Source: Variovorax sp. J22P240 (GTDB taxonomy: Bacteria; Pseudomonadota; Gammaproteobacteria; Burkholderiales; Burkholderiaceae_C). From it: DNA of 64,000 bases. The stretch lies in contig NZ_JASZYR010000004.1 of NCBI RefSeq assembly GCF_030316855.1, forward strand, positions 390,359 to 454,358, given 5' to 3'. Of this stretch, positions 20,851 through 31,001 are shown one piece after another; position 1 is the stretch's first letter; each line of letters starts with the position of its first letter. The notes beneath the pieces were generated by a model. The model was not told the DNA's origin. It was given only the letters and a program-made list of their open reading frames with translations, and did not search any database. The position numbers and the translations under genes were made by a program.

Positions 20851-21726
20851 TCAAGCCCCGTCGAGTTCGCGATGGCGCTGGAGGGCCGCCCACTTCGCGC
20901 CGAACCCGCGGGCCAGTTGCTCCACCAGGAATACCGAGCGGTGCTGGCCGCCGGTGCAGCCGATGGCCACGGTCACGTAGCTGCGGTGGTCCCGCGCCAG
21001 CGCATCGAGCCATCGTCCGAGAAACTGTTCGATGTCGGCATACATGCGGGCGACGTCGTCATGCTCGCGAAGCCAATCGATCACCGGGGCGTCACGGCCG
21101 GTGAGGGGGCGCAACGCGGGGACGTAGTGCGGATTGGGCAGCATCCGCACGTCGAACACATAGTCGGCGTCGAGCGGCACGCCGCGCTTGAATGCGAAGG
21201 ATTCGAAGACCAGCGTGAGGGTGCTGTCCGGCGCCGAGATCAGTGCCTTGACGTAGCTCTGCAACTGCGCCGGACGGATGATGCTGGTGTCGATGACATC
21301 CGCGCCATCGCGCAGGTCGGCGAGCAACTCGCGTTCGAGTTCGATGGCCTGGACCAGCACGCGTTGCTGCTCAGGTGCGTCGGTACGGCCTTCTTGCCGC
21401 GAGAGGGGATGGCGACGGCGCGTTTCCGAGAAGCGGCGGACCAGCGCATCGGTGGTCGAATCGAGGAACAGCGAGCGCAACGAAACGCCTTCGCGCCGCA
21501 GCCCTTCGAGCTGCTGCGGAACGAGCGGCAAGGAAACGCCGCTTCGCACGTCCATCGCAATCGCCACGCGTTTGGCTTGCTGCTGCTGTTGCAGGGCAAT
21601 GAAGGGTGCCAGCAGTTCTGGAGGCAGGTTGTCCACGCAGTAGTAGCCAGCGTCTTCCAGTGCGTGAAGGGCCACGGACTTTCCGGAGCCCGACATGCCG
21701 GTGATCAGCACCAGCTCCAGACTCAT
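20851..21726 (-). CDS. rapZ: RNase adapter protein RapZ (P-loop)
   Basis: This 291-residue protein has P-loop GMSGSGKS at residues 10-17, Walker-B-like [11 protein letters not shown], and the conserved C-terminal region with FSFxxGxPxxAD-type [25 protein letters not shown] and [11 protein letters not shown]. In enterobacteria RapZ targets the GlmZ sRNA for RNase E cleavage and controls glucosamine-6-phosphate synthesis. Whether that holds in this lineage is not shown. Its start overlaps the recN stop by 4 bases (ATGA), so it is the last gene of nadK-recN-rapZ. Confidence 0.95.
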   Translation of the reverse strand: MSLELVLITGMSGSGKSVALHALEDAGYYCVDNLPPELLAPFIALQQQQQAKRVAIAMDVRSGVSLPLVPQQLEGLRREGVSLRSLFLDSTTDALVRRFSETRRRHPLSRQEGRTDAPEQQRVLVQAIELERELLADLRDGADVIDTSIIRPAQLQSYVKALISAPDSTLTLVFESFAFKRGVPLDADYVFDVRMLPNPHYVPALRPLTGRDAPVIDWLREHDDVARMYADIEQFLGRWLDALARDHRSYVTVAIGCTGGQHRSVFLVEQLARGFGAKWAALQRHRELDGA

Positions 21727-23405
21727 GGCGATGTCTCCGGTGTCCTGCTGCCCAGCATCTCGCGCGCGTGCGCCAACGAGGTGGCGGAGACGCGTTCGCC
21801 GCCCAGCATGCGCGCGATCTCCTGGGCCCGGTCTTCGCCTTCCAGCACCGACACGCCGCTTTCCGTGCGAGGCCCTTCCTTGCCCTTGACGCTGGTCTGC
21901 CGCTTGGCGACCACGAGGTGATGATCCGCGCAGGCGGCCACTTGAGGCAGGTGGGTAACGGCCAAGACCTGCCGGTCGCGGCCGAGTTGCTTCATGAGCC
22001 GCCCCACGGTTTCTGCCACTGCGCCGCCAACGCCCGCATCGACTTCGTCGAAGATCAGGGTCTGCGCCGCACCGAGCTCGCTGGTGGTGACCGCGATGGC
22101 GAGCGCGATGCGCGACAACTCGCCGCCGGACGCCACCTTGCCGATCGAACGCGGCGTGCTCCCCGCGTGTCCGGCGACCAGGAAGGCGATGTCTTCGAGC
22201 CCGGAGCGGCTCGGTTGGGCCAGCGGCTGCAGCTCGACTTCGAAACGACCGCCCTTCATGCCGAGTTCCTGCATGGCCTGGGTCACTGCCTGGGCGAGTC
22301 GTGGCGCGGCCTGCTTGCGTGACTTGCCGAGTGCCTTGGCTTCTTTCATGTAGGCCTGCTGCGTCGCTTGTTCCGCGCGCTCCAGTGCGTCGAGGTCGCT
22401 CTGGGCATCCAGCGCCTGCAACTCCGTCTGCCAGCCGGACAGCAGCGCCGGGAGCTCTGCAGGCGGGCGCCGGTACCTGCGGGCCAGGGACATCCAGAGG
22501 CCCATGCGTTCGTCGAGTTCGGCGAGCTTTTCCGGGTCGGTGTCGGCCTGGCGGAGGTAGCTGTGCAGAGAGTGCGCAGCATCGGAGGCCTGGGCCACGC
22601 TGGAGGCCAACACCTCCCCGAGCGCCTTGAACTCAGGCTCGATGTGCTCGCAGTTCTGCAGCACCGTGACGGCTCGACTCAGTGCGGCCAGCGCGCCGCT
22701 GTCGTCATCTTCGAGCGCACTGCACGCGCCTTCGGCTGCGTCGATGAGCGCCTGGGCGTTGGAGATGCGGGTGTGGCTGGACGACAGTTCTTCCCACTCG
22801 TCCTCCCCGGGCGCCAGCTTCATCACCTCGGCGACTTGCCATTGAAGGCGTTCGCGCTCTCGTTGCAGCGAATCTTGCGCGGAGCGGGCGGTTTCCAGCG
22901 TCGAGATCGCTTGTCGCCAGGCCTGCCATGCGCTGTCGAGTGCCGTGGTGCTCACGCCGGCGTAGGCATCGAGCAGGCCACGCACGGCTTCGGGCCGTGT
23001 GAGGCTCTGCCATGCGTGCTGGCCGTGGATGTCGAGCAGGCGGTCGCCGAGCTCGCGCAGTTGTGTCGCCGTGGCGGGGCTGCCATTGATCCAGCCGCGG
23101 CTGCGCCCCTGGAGGTCGACGGTTCGGCGCAGGAGCAGGGCGTCGCCCGCTTCGAAGCCGCCTTCGTCGAGCCAACCGGTCAATGTCGGGTCGGCGTCGA
23201 ATTCCGCGCTCACGTCCAGCCGCTCGGCGCCCTCGCGCACCGAGCCGGCATCGGCGCGATTGCCCAGCGCCAGTTGCAGTGCGTCGATCAGGATGGATTT
23301 GCCGGCTCCGGTCTCGCCGGTGAGGACGGTGAAACCCGTCGAGAGATCGAGCTCGAGTGCTCGCACGATCACGAAATCGAGCAAGGCGATGCGGCGCAAT
23401 GCCAT
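21723..23405 (-). CDS. recN: DNA repair protein RecN
   Basis: This 560-residue SMC-like ATPase of double-strand-break repair has Walker A GETGAGKS (residues 30-37), followed by [16 protein letters not shown] helix sequence. A long antiparallel coiled coil occupies the middle (about 150-360). At the C-terminus are the ABC signature region ([16 protein letters not shown]), Walker [14 protein letters not shown] and H-loop [14 protein letters not shown]. The start ATG at 23405 is one base downstream of the nadK stop and gives the normal [12 protein letters not shown]-terminus. Longer upstream frames are translations of nadK in another frame. Confidence 0.96.
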   Translation of the reverse strand: MALRRIALLDFVIVRALELDLSTGFTVLTGETGAGKSILIDALQLALGNRADAGSVREGAERLDVSAEFDADPTLTGWLDEGGFEAGDALLLRRTVDLQGRSRGWINGSPATATQLRELGDRLLDIHGQHAWQSLTRPEAVRGLLDAYAGVSTTALDSAWQAWRQAISTLETARSAQDSLQRERERLQWQVAEVMKLAPGEDEWEELSSSHTRISNAQALIDAAEGACSALEDDDSGALAALSRAVTVLQNCEHIEPEFKALGEVLASSVAQASDAAHSLHSYLRQADTDPEKLAELDERMGLWMSLARRYRRPPAELPALLSGWQTELQALDAQSDLDALERAEQATQQAYMKEAKALGKSRKQAAPRLAQAVTQAMQELGMKGGRFEVELQPLAQPSRSGLEDIAFLVAGHAGSTPRSIGKVASGGELSRIALAIAVTTSELGAAQTLIFDEVDAGVGGAVAETVGRLMKQLGRDRQVLAVTHLPQVAACADHHLVVAKRQTSVKGKEGPRTESGVSVLEGEDRAQEIARMLGGERVSATSLAHAREMLGSRTPETSP

Positions 23406-23406
23406 T

Positions 23407-24303
23407 TCAGGAACCTCCTTCGTTCCAGTGCAGTTTCTTGCGCAGGGTATCGAAATAGCTCCAGCCCTTGGGGTGCAGGAAACGGACCCGGTATTCAGAG
23501 CGGCGCACCACGACCCGGTCGCCGATCGCCAAGGATGCCAAGGACTGCATGTCGAAATTCGCGCTGGCGTCGCGCCCGCCCACCAGCTCGATCGAGACTT
23601 CGTCCTCGTCCGGCAACAGGATGGGGCGGTTGGAAAGCGTGTGCGGTGCAATCGGCACCAGCACCCATCCCGGTACCGCGGGATGCATCAGCGGGCCACC
23701 GGCCGAGAGCGCGTACGCCGTCGACCCGGTGGGCGACGCGATGATCATCCCGTCGGCGCGCTGGTTGGCCACGAAATGGCGGCCGACCGTGACCCGCAAC
23801 TCGACCATCCCCGAGGTGGCGCCGCGGTTGACGACCACGTCGTTCATCGCGAGCGCGTCGAAGACCGACACGCCGTCGCGAATCACCTGTGCCTGCATCA
23901 GGCCGCGGTGGTCTTCTTCGTATTCGCCTGCCAGCATCGGGACCAGCGTTGCCTGGTAGTTGTCCAACGAAATGTCGGTGATGAAGCCGAGCCGGCCCCT
24001 GTTGATGCCGATCAGCGGAACGCCGTAGGGGGCGAGCTGCCGCCCGATGCCGAGCATGGTGCCGTCGCCTCCGACCACGAGGCCGAGATCGCATTCCTCC
24101 CCGATTTCCTCGACTGTCAGTGCCTTGTAGGGCCCGACCTCGACTTTGTCACTCTGCGACCGCTCGACAAACACCGTGCAGCCTTGCGCTTCGAGAAAGG
24201 CGCCGATGCCTTCCATGACGTTGTCCTGCGCACCACATTGCGCCCGGGCACCGGAAGCCTGGTATTTACCTATGAGGGCGACGTGCCGAAAGCGAGGGGC
24301 CAT
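23407..24303 (-). CDS. nadK: NAD kinase
   Basis: This 298-residue cytoplasmic enzyme phosphorylates NAD to NADP. It shows the family's [11 protein letters not shown] motif, the [11 protein letters not shown] segment and the [16 protein letters not shown] active-site loop. It heads a nadK-recN-rapZ unit on the minus strand and is divergent from hrcA. Only 28 AT-rich bases separate the two start codons, so their promoters must overlap with each other or with the coding ends. Confidence 0.97.
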   Translation of the reverse strand: MAPRFRHVALIGKYQASGARAQCGAQDNVMEGIGAFLEAQGCTVFVERSQSDKVEVGPYKALTVEEIGEECDLGLVVGGDGTMLGIGRQLAPYGVPLIGINRGRLGFITDISLDNYQATLVPMLAGEYEEDHRGLMQAQVIRDGVSVFDALAMNDVVVNRGATSGMVELRVTVGRHFVANQRADGMIIASPTGSTAYALSAGGPLMHPAVPGWVLVPIAPHTLSNRPILLPDEDEVSIELVGGRDASANFDMQSLASLAIGDRVVVRRSEYRVRFLHPKGWSYFDTLRKKLHWNEGGS

Positions 24304-24331
24304 CTACAAATTACAACATTAAAATTGCCCG

Positions 24332-25336
24332 ATGCTGGACGACCGCGCCAAGTTGCTGCTAAAGACTCTCGTCGAGCGCTATATCGCCGAAGGGCAACCT
24401 GTGGGCTCGCGCACCTTGTCGCGTGCATCGGGCCTGGATCTCTCCCCTGCGACGATCCGCAACGTGATGTCCGACCTCGAAGGCCTCGGCCTCATCGCCA
24501 GCCCGCACACGTCGGCAGGACGTATTCCGACGGCGCGCGGCTATCGGCTTTTCGTCGACACCATGCTGACCGCGCAGCGCGAGCAGTTCTCCACGCCAAG
24601 CCTCGCGCCCGATCAGCCGCAGAAAGTGATCGCGAACGCCGCAAACCTGCTGTCGAACCTGTCGCAGTTCGTGGGCGTCGTGATGGCGCCGCGGCGCGCA
24701 TCGGTGTTCCGCCAGATCGAATTCCTGCGGCTGTCCGATCGCCGTCTGCTCGTGATCATCGTGTCGCCCGACGGCGATGTGCAAAACAGGGTCATTTTTC
24801 CGGAAGCCGACTATTCGCAGTCGCAGCTGGTCGAGGCGTCGAACTACATCAATTCCCATTACGCCGGCCTGTCGATCGAGCAGGTGCGGGACCGCCTCCA
24901 GTCGGAGGTCGAGCAATTGCGCGGCGAGATCGCGGCGCTGATGCAGGCGGCAGTGCAGGTGAGTTCCGAAGTACTCACCGAGGCGCAGGACGAAGTCGTG
25001 ATCGCCGGCGAGCGCAACCTGCTGGCCGTGACCGATTTTTCCAGCGACATGAGCCATCTGCGACGCGCGTTCGAGCTGTTCGAGCAAAAGGCGCAGCTGA
25101 TGCGCCTGCTAGATGTATCGAGCCAGGCGGAGGGCGTGCGCATCTTCATCGGCGGCGAGAGCCAGGTAGTGCCTTTCGATGACCTGTCGATCGTGAGCGC
25201 GAACTACGAGGTCGACGGACAGGTGGTCGGAACGCTTGGCGTCATCGGCCCCACGCGCATGCCGTACGAGCGAATGATCCAGATCGTCGACATCACGTCG
25301 AAACTGGTCACCAACGCGTTGAGTCACCGCAAGTAG
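24332..25336 (+). CDS. hrcA: Heat-inducible transcription repressor HrcA
   Basis: This 334-residue repressor binds CIRCE elements upstream of chaperone genes and is released on heat stress in a GroE-dependent way. The N-terminal winged helix ([21 protein letters not shown], then [19 protein letters not shown]) is followed by the GAF-like and inserted dimerising domains. Conserved segments are [18 protein letters not shown] and [16 protein letters not shown]. No CIRCE element is visible at its own start. It ends 45 bases before tRNA-Ile. Confidence 0.96.
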   Translation: MLDDRAKLLLKTLVERYIAEGQPVGSRTLSRASGLDLSPATIRNVMSDLEGLGLIASPHTSAGRIPTARGYRLFVDTMLTAQREQFSTPSLAPDQPQKVIANAANLLSNLSQFVGVVMAPRRASVFRQIEFLRLSDRRLLVIIVSPDGDVQNRVIFPEADYSQSQLVEASNYINSHYAGLSIEQVRDRLQSEVEQLRGEIAALMQAAVQVSSEVLTEAQDEVVIAGERNLLAVTDFSSDMSHLRRAFELFEQKAQLMRLLDVSSQAEGVRIFIGGESQVVPFDDLSIVSANYEVDGQVVGTLGVIGPTRMPYERMIQIVDITSKLVTNALSHRK

Positions 25337-25381
25337 GGGCCTCGTCGGCGCTCGCGTGCGCGCTATAGAATGCGTCGCAGT

Positions 25382-25721
25382 GGGCCGTTAGCTCAGTTGG
25401 TTAGAGCAGAGGACTCATCGAAATGGTGACCCCACCGTGAAAACGATGGTGGAAAAACCGGGTGAATTCAGGGAAACCGTCAGTCAGTTGTTGACCCGGC
25501 AATCCTGAGCCAAGCTCACTGAAGGCAGATCGCGAGATCGGTAAGTGAGAAGGTGCAGAGACTAGAGTGCGAGGAGCCAGTCCGATAAGCATTCCTCGAG
25601 CGCCCGGCACCCGAACGAACGGAGAAATCCGGGCGAGGGTGGTGAGATAGTCCAGGGAATAGGGAAACCTATACAAACCTGAATCCTTTGGTCGTTGGTT
25701 CAAGTCCAACACGGCCTACCA
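25382..25721 (+). tRNA. tRNA-Ile (anticodon CAT, lysidine type) interrupted by a group I intron
   Basis: Exons 25382-25418 and 25682-25721 join to a 77-base tRNA. It has acceptor stem GGGCCGT/ACGGCCT, a D-arm, an anticodon stem with loop CTCATAA, T-arm GTTGGTTCAAGTCCAAC and encoded ACCA. A CAU anticodon with this body is the minor tRNA-Ile whose C34 is converted to lysidine by TilS, so it reads AUA rather than AUG. The insertion falls between U36 and A37, directly 3' of the anticodon. A possible -10 (TATAGA) lies at 25364-25369. Confidence 0.95.
25419..25681 (+). other. Self-splicing group I intron (IC3-like) in the tRNA-Ile anticodon loop
   Basis: This 263-base insertion contains no reading frame for a homing endonuclease. 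After a 7-base loop, GTG at 25426-25428 can act as internal guide and pair with exon CAU, leaving the conserved U-G wobble at the 5' splice site. A P2 hairpin with a GAAA loop follows. The catalytic core is recognisable: AAGGTGCAGAGACTAGAG (P3/P7 5' side), GATAGTCCAGGGA (P7 3' side), a GAAA-capped P9 (ATAGG-GAAA-CCTAT), and a terminal G at 25681. From memory, these elements match the well-studied small intron in Azoarcus tRNA-Ile, at the same insertion site. Intron status is read directly; activity is inferred. Confidence 0.93.
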
Positions 25722-25864
25722 CAGTGATTTCGTCGTCAATCCGCGACGACGCGCCTATTCTGGAAGCCGGCACGGCAGCGCAGCCCGGTGCGCCCCTCGA
25801 CAGGGCGCGCAACTTGAGCGAGGATGTAAGGAGAAACTCTTACTGACAATTCTCCGTATGCGCC

Positions 25865-28800
25865 ATGCCGCTCCAATGCCGACAATGCCAGCGCACTAAT
25901 CGCGATGACGCGAGCTTCTGCGACTGCTGCGGACGCCGGCTTCGAGGCGGTGCCGCGGATGCGGCGTCGGAATCCACGGTCGAACTCCGCTACGGGACTT
26001 TCGTCTTCTGCGACCTTGTCCATTCGACCGCGCTCGCCAATCGTATCGATCTCGAAGACCTGCGGCGTGTATTCCGCTGGTTTCGCGAGCAGGTCGACCT
26101 GGTGGCGCGCCACCACGACGGCCATCTGATCCGCTTCGTGGGCGACGGCGCCTTCCTGTCCTTCGGGCTGCCCGAGGCCAGTGAGGATGCCACCGAATCG
26201 GCGGTGCGCGCGGGTCTCGCGCTGGTCAGCGCCATCAGCACGGGGGAGGCGCTGCCTGGCATCTCGCTCGCGTTGCGCGTGGGCATCGCGTCGGGCACGG
26301 TGGTCTTCGGCGACCTCATCGACGAGGCCGTGGTCAAGGAACAATCGGTGGTCGGCTCGGTGCCGCACCTGGCCGCACGCCTCGCGGCGACGGCGCCGCA
26401 AAACGGCGTCGTCATCGCCGACAGCACGCGCCGCGCCGTCGGCCGCTTCTTCGAGTGCCGTGACCTCGGCAGGCTCGACCTCAAGGGCTTCGATGGTGGC
26501 GAGCGCGCCTGGCTCGCCGTGGCCGAGACACAGATCGCATCAACCTTCGAGGCACGCCGCGGCTCGGGCTCGTCGCATGAACTGGTCGGACGCGAAGCGC
26601 CGCTGGCCCTGCTGGCCGACGCGTGGAACCGCGCCCGCGAGCGCCACGGCGGCGCCGTCGTCATCAGCGGCAACGCCGGCATCGGCAAGTCGCGGCTGGC
26701 CCGGACCGTGCGCCGCCGCGCGCAACGCGACAGCGCCACGCTGGTGGAAATCGACTGCACGCCGCGCACGCAGAATACGCCGCTCTATCCGGTCAGCGTG
26801 CTGATGCGCCGGCTCGCAGGCATACGGCCGCAGGACACCGATGCCGAACGGCTGCGCCGCGCCAGCGAGTTGCTGCAAAGGAAACAACTCGACGACGCGC
26901 TCATCCCGAACGCGCTGCGCTACCTGAGCCCGATCTTCGGGCTCGCCGCGGTCGACGAGGACGCCTCCGAGGAAAGCGCCGAACGCGTGCGCGAACGCAC
27001 GATCACGCTGTTGGTCGATCTGCTGGCGTCGATGGCCGGCGACGCCCCTCTTTTCATGCTGTGCGAAGACGTCCATTGGGCCGATGCGTCGACGCTGCTG
27101 GTCATCCAGCGCCTGTGTGAGCGCCTCGTCGACTTGCCGGCGCTGCTGGTCGCGACCTTGCGCGGCACCGTCGCGATCGAATTGCCGAACTCGAACAGTG
27201 TTGCGCTCGGCGCACTCGACGACGAGACCGCCGCCGCGATGATCCGCTCGTTGACGCGGGCCGATGCGCTGCCCGCGCCGATGATCGAACGCATCATCGC
27301 GCGTGCGGAGGGCGTTCCGCTTTATCTCGAGGAGCTGTGTCAGGGCGAGTTCGATGCAGCCACGCGCACGGAGCGCGCGAGCGCCGGTGCGAACCGCGAC
27401 CACGCCGTGCCGCCGATCATCCAGGCGAGCATCGAAGCCCGCCTCGATCGCTGGAGCGATATCAAGTCGATCATCCAGGCCGCGTCCGTGATCGGCCGCG
27501 ACTTTGCGCTGCCGCTGCTCAGTGAACTGGTGCCCGAGCGCCGCCGCGAATTGCCCGACGCCATCGCGCGGCTGGTCGATGCGGGCCTGCTAGTGCAGAA
27601 CTTCGACGTGCGCAGCGGCCCGATGCGCTTCAGCCATGCGCTGATCCATGACGCGGTCTACCAGACGTTGCTGCGCACCGAACGCCAGCGGCTGCACGCG
27701 CACGTGGCGCAACTGCTGGTTCAGCATTTCGACGGCCTGCCCGAGTCTGCGCCCGACGTCGTCGCGCAGCATCTGGCCGCGGCGCTGCGCTTCGAGGAAG
27801 CGATCGGCTGCCTGATCACCGCGGGCGTGCAGGCGTCGGAACGCGCGGCCTACCTCGAATCCGCGAGCCACAGCCGCAGCGCGCTCGCGCTGCTCGACAA
27901 GCTCACGGATCCGCGCGTGCGCACGCAGTACGAACTCCAGCTCCGGGTACAGCTCGGCGTGGCGATTGCCGCGACACAGGGCTACGCTTCGCCCGAGGTC
28001 GAGGCCACCTACCGCGCGGCGCGCGAGCTGTGCCGCGACGACACCGACCCGGCCATCACCTTTCCGGTCGTGCGCGGGCTCGCGACCTTCTACTTCGTGC
28101 GCAACGAGCAGAACATCGCGGACGAGATGTCCTCGCTTTGCGTCGAGACGGCCGACCGCTCGGCACGCCCCGAATTCATGATCGAGGCGCTCACCGTGCG
28201 CGGCTACACCGACATGTACCGCGGCCAGCTCGAAGTGGCGCAGCAGGCGCTGGAGCAGTGCGCGTCGCTCTATCGCCTGCACCAGGGCGAACGCTTCCGC
28301 TACCCGTCGGTGCAGGATGCGGGCACCGCGGCGCTGTCGATCCTGGGCATGGTGTGCTGGCTGCGCGGCGACGGCGCTGGTGCCGACCGTAGCGTGGCGC
28401 TGGCGATCGAGCACGTCGAACGCCTCGGCCGCCCCTTCGACAAGGCCTACGCGAACTGCTTCATCGCGCAGCAGTTGAACGTGCAGCGCCGCCACGCCGA
28501 GGCGATGCAGCACGCCGCCGTGAGCGTCGAGCTCGGCACTCGCCACGGCTTTGGCACCTGGCTGGTGTGCGGTCTGATGCAGCAGTCGATCGCCGCGGCG
28601 GCGCTCGGCCCGTCGCCCGAAGCCGTGAGCGGCCTGCGCCAGGCCATGGGCGCGTACCTCGCGGCCGGTGCCCAGGCAGCCGTGCCCTTCTTCCTGTGGG
28701 GCCTCGCGCTCGGCCTGCGACAGATTGGCGATGCCGCCGGCGCGCAGGCCGCGCTCGCCGAAGGCCTGCGAAGCGTGCGCTCGACCGGCGAGGTCTACCT

Positions 28801-29110
28801 CGAAGCCGAACTGTTGATATTGGCGGCCGAGCTCGAAAGCTCTGACGCGCGCGCAGAGCTGCTCCTCGCCGAGGCCCGTCGCGTCGCCGTACAGCAGGGC
28901 GCGGCCACGCTCGCGCTGCGCGCGGTGCTCACGCTGCTGCGACGCCGTGGCTTGAGTTCCGACGACCCGCACCGCGACCTGGCCGCATGGCATGTGCTCG
29001 AAGCGCGGGCGCCTTGCCCGATCGACCAGGGTTGGGCCAGCACGGCGCTGCTCGGCGCGAGCCGCTGCCTCGACGCGATCGAATCGACGACGACTGCCCT
29101 GGCGCGCTGA
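25865..29110 (+). CDS. Zinc ribbon - class III cyclase - AAA ATPase - TPR signalling protein
   Basis: This 1081-residue cytoplasmic protein has four parts. A short zinc ribbon comes first (Cys5/Cys8, Cys19/Cys22). Next is a class III nucleotide cyclase domain (about 44-215) with metal aspartates Asp50 in FCDLVHST and Asp94 in VGDGAF. Then an AAA/NACHT-like ATPase has Walker A GNAGIGKS near residue 270 and Walker-B-like LFMLCEDVHWADAS. A long TPR-like helical C-terminus completes it. The position usually holding Lys is Arg90, and the transition-state Asn of the PNLAARL motif is His (PHLAARL), so cyclase activity may be reduced or lost. Such proteins are signal sensors. It converges on the five-gene operon at 29115-36365, 4 bases from its end. 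A link to that operon is likely but unproven. Confidence 0.85.
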   Translation: MPLQCRQCQRTNRDDASFCDCCGRRLRGGAADAASESTVELRYGTFVFCDLVHSTALANRIDLEDLRRVFRWFREQVDLVARHHDGHLIRFVGDGAFLSFGLPEASEDATESAVRAGLALVSAISTGEALPGISLALRVGIASGTVVFGDLIDEAVVKEQSVVGSVPHLAARLAATAPQNGVVIADSTRRAVGRFFECRDLGRLDLKGFDGGERAWLAVAETQIASTFEARRGSGSSHELVGREAPLALLADAWNRARERHGGAVVISGNAGIGKSRLARTVRRRAQRDSATLVEIDCTPRTQNTPLYPVSVLMRRLAGIRPQDTDAERLRRASELLQRKQLDDALIPNALRYLSPIFGLAAVDEDASEESAERVRERTITLLVDLLASMAGDAPLFMLCEDVHWADASTLLVIQRLCERLVDLPALLVATLRGTVAIELPNSNSVALGALDDETAAAMIRSLTRADALPAPMIERIIARAEGVPLYLEELCQGEFDAATRTERASAGANRDHAVPPIIQASIEARLDRWSDIKSIIQAASVIGRDFALPLLSELVPERRRELPDAIARLVDAGLLVQNFDVRSGPMRFSHALIHDAVYQTLLRTERQRLHAHVAQLLVQHFDGLPESAPDVVAQHLAAALRFEEAIGCLITAGVQASERAAYLESASHSRSALALLDKLTDPRVRTQYELQLRVQLGVAIAATQGYASPEVEATYRAARELCRDDTDPAITFPVVRGLATFYFVRNEQNIADEMSSLCVETADRSARPEFMIEALTVRGYTDMYRGQLEVAQQALEQCASLYRLHQGERFRYPSVQDAGTAALSILGMVCWLRGDGAGADRSVALAIEHVERLGRPFDKAYANCFIAQQLNVQRRHAEAMQHAAVSVELGTRHGFGTWLVCGLMQQSIAAAALGPSPEAVSGLRQAMGAYLAAGAQAAVPFFLWGLALGLRQIGDAAGAQAALAEGLRSVRSTGEVYLEAELLILAAELESSDARAELLLAEARRVAVQQGAATLALRAVLTLLRRRGLSSDDPHRDLAAWHVLEARAPCPIDQGWASTALLGASRCLDAIESTTTALAR

Positions 29111-29114
29111 GGCC

Positions 29115-30986
29115 TCACCAGTCCAGTCCGTTCTGGATGCTCAGGTCCATCGAGCACTTGAGGCGGTACCAGTCACCGGTCGGCAGGCTGATCTCGAGCA
29201 TGTTTTCGCTCTTCAGGAGCTTGCACAATCGAAACCAGCCGTCGTCCTTGTCCACGCCTTCGTCCCCGTCCACAGCTTCGTCGTCGTCCACACCTTCGTC
29301 CCCTTCATCCTCGTCCACACCTTTGGCTCCGAGCTTGAGGACAGCGACGCCAATCGGAAACTGTGCCTGGACGTCCTTCAGCGTAAAGCCGCCGTTGATC
29401 CACGTCTTCGGCAGGTCGCGGCCGTCGACCGGCGTGACCTGCACGCTGCGGTAGCGATTGAAGCCCTCTTTCATAGCCTGGCGCGCGAACGACCGGCGAA
29501 AGTCGACATCGCTGAAGTCGACCTGCCGCCAGCGCGAACTGGTGAATACCGAACTGTTCAGGATGGCGTCGATATCGACGCGATCGAAGCGGTCGTCGTC
29601 GATGCCACCCGCGGGGTACTGGATGTCGAGGAGCGCCTTGGGCTGCGAATCGTCTACATGTTCGAAGCTCGGCGGCACGCGCACACGGACGATACTGGTC
29701 AGCGGCTCGGCCTTTTCCTCGCCCGGCCGCTTGCCGTCCCTGCCGACGGGGTGGAAGTCATGCTGATCGTCCGGCGTCGGCCGTTCGTCGATGCAGAACT
29801 CAGCGATCTCCTTCTTGAAGCCCTGCATCTCGCGGCCGACGTATTTCGACCACGGGTTGTCGACGAAGATCGCGGGCACATACTGCGCTGCGTCGCGCGC
29901 CTGCGAGCCGTCGTCGTCGACCTTGCCCACCAGCAGCCTCACGATGAGTTCGTGCTGCGCCATGGAGTCATCGCTCTGCAGCGGCGCCAGCGGCTCGAGC
30001 GACCGCATCCTGCCGTAGCGCAGCAACTCGATCACGACGGTCGGTGTCGAAACGCGATAGCTGAAGTCAGTGCAGATGCCGCTCAGCTTCCGATGGAAGT
30101 TCAGGGCGTCGGCGAGCGCCTGGAGCTTGGGCAGTGTCCGCTCGGGCAGTTCCAGTCGAAAGCCGACGATCTCGACTTCCTCGAAGCGAAATCTTGGCCG
30201 GCCGAACACGCTGTCGGACGTCTGGCGCTGGGGGGGAACGCTCTTCGACGGCGGCTCGACACCGTGGGAGGGCTGCGGCACCTCGCTGTCGCGAAGAATC
30301 GACTGGGCCGAGTCGACCAGTCTGCCCGCCGAGAGCGCCGCCAACGCAGGCGTCGCACCTTGCGCCTCGATGATCGCGGCGAGATCGGGATAGGCGGCGG
30401 CCTGGACCTTGATGGCCGCCTCGTTCCTGGCCGGCGACCGAAGGTCGCTGCGCTGCACCTCCCAGGGCGCCGGCCGCGTCAGCACGTCGCGCGTCTGCTG
30501 CGCAACATCGGGCGCGCTCAGGAACTGCGCGTACCAAGGCTTCGGTGAACTCTCCGGGTCGGATTTGCCATAGGGGCCCGGATCGACGCCCTGGATCTCG
30601 ATGAGCGGTTGATCGGACAAGACCACCGGGTTCAAGCCGACGCGCGTCGGATAGACAGCGGCATGCACTTTCAGATGCCCGCCGCTCAACTCGATGTGAG
30701 CCTCCAGCATCGGAATGCCGAACGCGCAGAAGCGGTTGCACCAGCCCGGGTCGTTCGAGTAGGCGAGCCAGCACGTGAACTGGGTCGGCGAAGCCAGATC
30801 GTCGGCGACGGACAACAGGAGCGCCAGCCGCCCCTGCGCCTGATCATCGCGAATGATCTCGACCGCCAGCGCCCCGGCCCTGCCGGCATCGATGGCAGCG
30901 CGCAACGCGAGGTCGGCCGAGCGCGCCTGACCCTGCAGGCTCGCGGGGTCCAACGGCATCGTGGCAATCCAGAACGAATGTGACAT
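29115..30986 (-). CDS. Uncharacterised protein with an acetoacetate-decarboxylase-like segment
   Basis: This 623-residue protein has no signal peptide or membrane span. Residues about 320-400 read ELIVRLLVG ... YVPAIFVDNPWSKYVGREMQGFKKEIAEF. That closely follows the acetoacetate decarboxylase family pattern (ELLVRxPV, YxPxIYVDN, GREIYGFPKKLAE). The Schiff-base lysine position is Lys, but the neighbouring lysine is Glu. The N-terminal half is not recognised. Near the C-terminus an acidic insert of Gly-Val-Asp-(Glu/Asp) repeats is encoded by short tandem repeats at 29241-29322. It is the last gene of the minus-strand operon, 15 bases after the saccharopine-dehydrogenase-like gene. The decarboxylase fold is inference, and catalysis is uncertain. 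Confidence 0.65.
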   Translation of the reverse strand: MSHSFWIATMPLDPASLQGQARSADLALRAAIDAGRAGALAVEIIRDDQAQGRLALLLSVADDLASPTQFTCWLAYSNDPGWCNRFCAFGIPMLEAHIELSGGHLKVHAAVYPTRVGLNPVVLSDQPLIEIQGVDPGPYGKSDPESSPKPWYAQFLSAPDVAQQTRDVLTRPAPWEVQRSDLRSPARNEAAIKVQAAAYPDLAAIIEAQGATPALAALSAGRLVDSAQSILRDSEVPQPSHGVEPPSKSVPPQRQTSDSVFGRPRFRFEEVEIVGFRLELPERTLPKLQALADALNFHRKLSGICTDFSYRVSTPTVVIELLRYGRMRSLEPLAPLQSDDSMAQHELIVRLLVGKVDDDGSQARDAAQYVPAIFVDNPWSKYVGREMQGFKKEIAEFCIDERPTPDDQHDFHPVGRDGKRPGEEKAEPLTSIVRVRVPPSFEHVDDSQPKALLDIQYPAGGIDDDRFDRVDIDAILNSSVFTSSRWRQVDFSDVDFRRSFARQAMKEGFNRYRSVQVTPVDGRDLPKTWINGGFTLKDVQAQFPIGVAVLKLGAKGVDEDEGDEGVDDDEAVDGDEGVDKDDGWFRLCKLLKSENMLEISLPTGDWYRLKCSMDLSIQNGLDW

Positions 30987-31001
30987 GGCGCCCTCGCTTG
31001 G

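Noticed and set aside
24304..24331. CIRCE element upstream of hrcA
   Set aside because: The 28-base gap has no TTAGCACTC-like inverted repeat.
25419..25712. A minus-strand frame across the intron as a homing endonuclease
   Set aside because: No LAGLIDADG, HNH or GIY-YIG pattern, and the intron core occupies the whole stretch.
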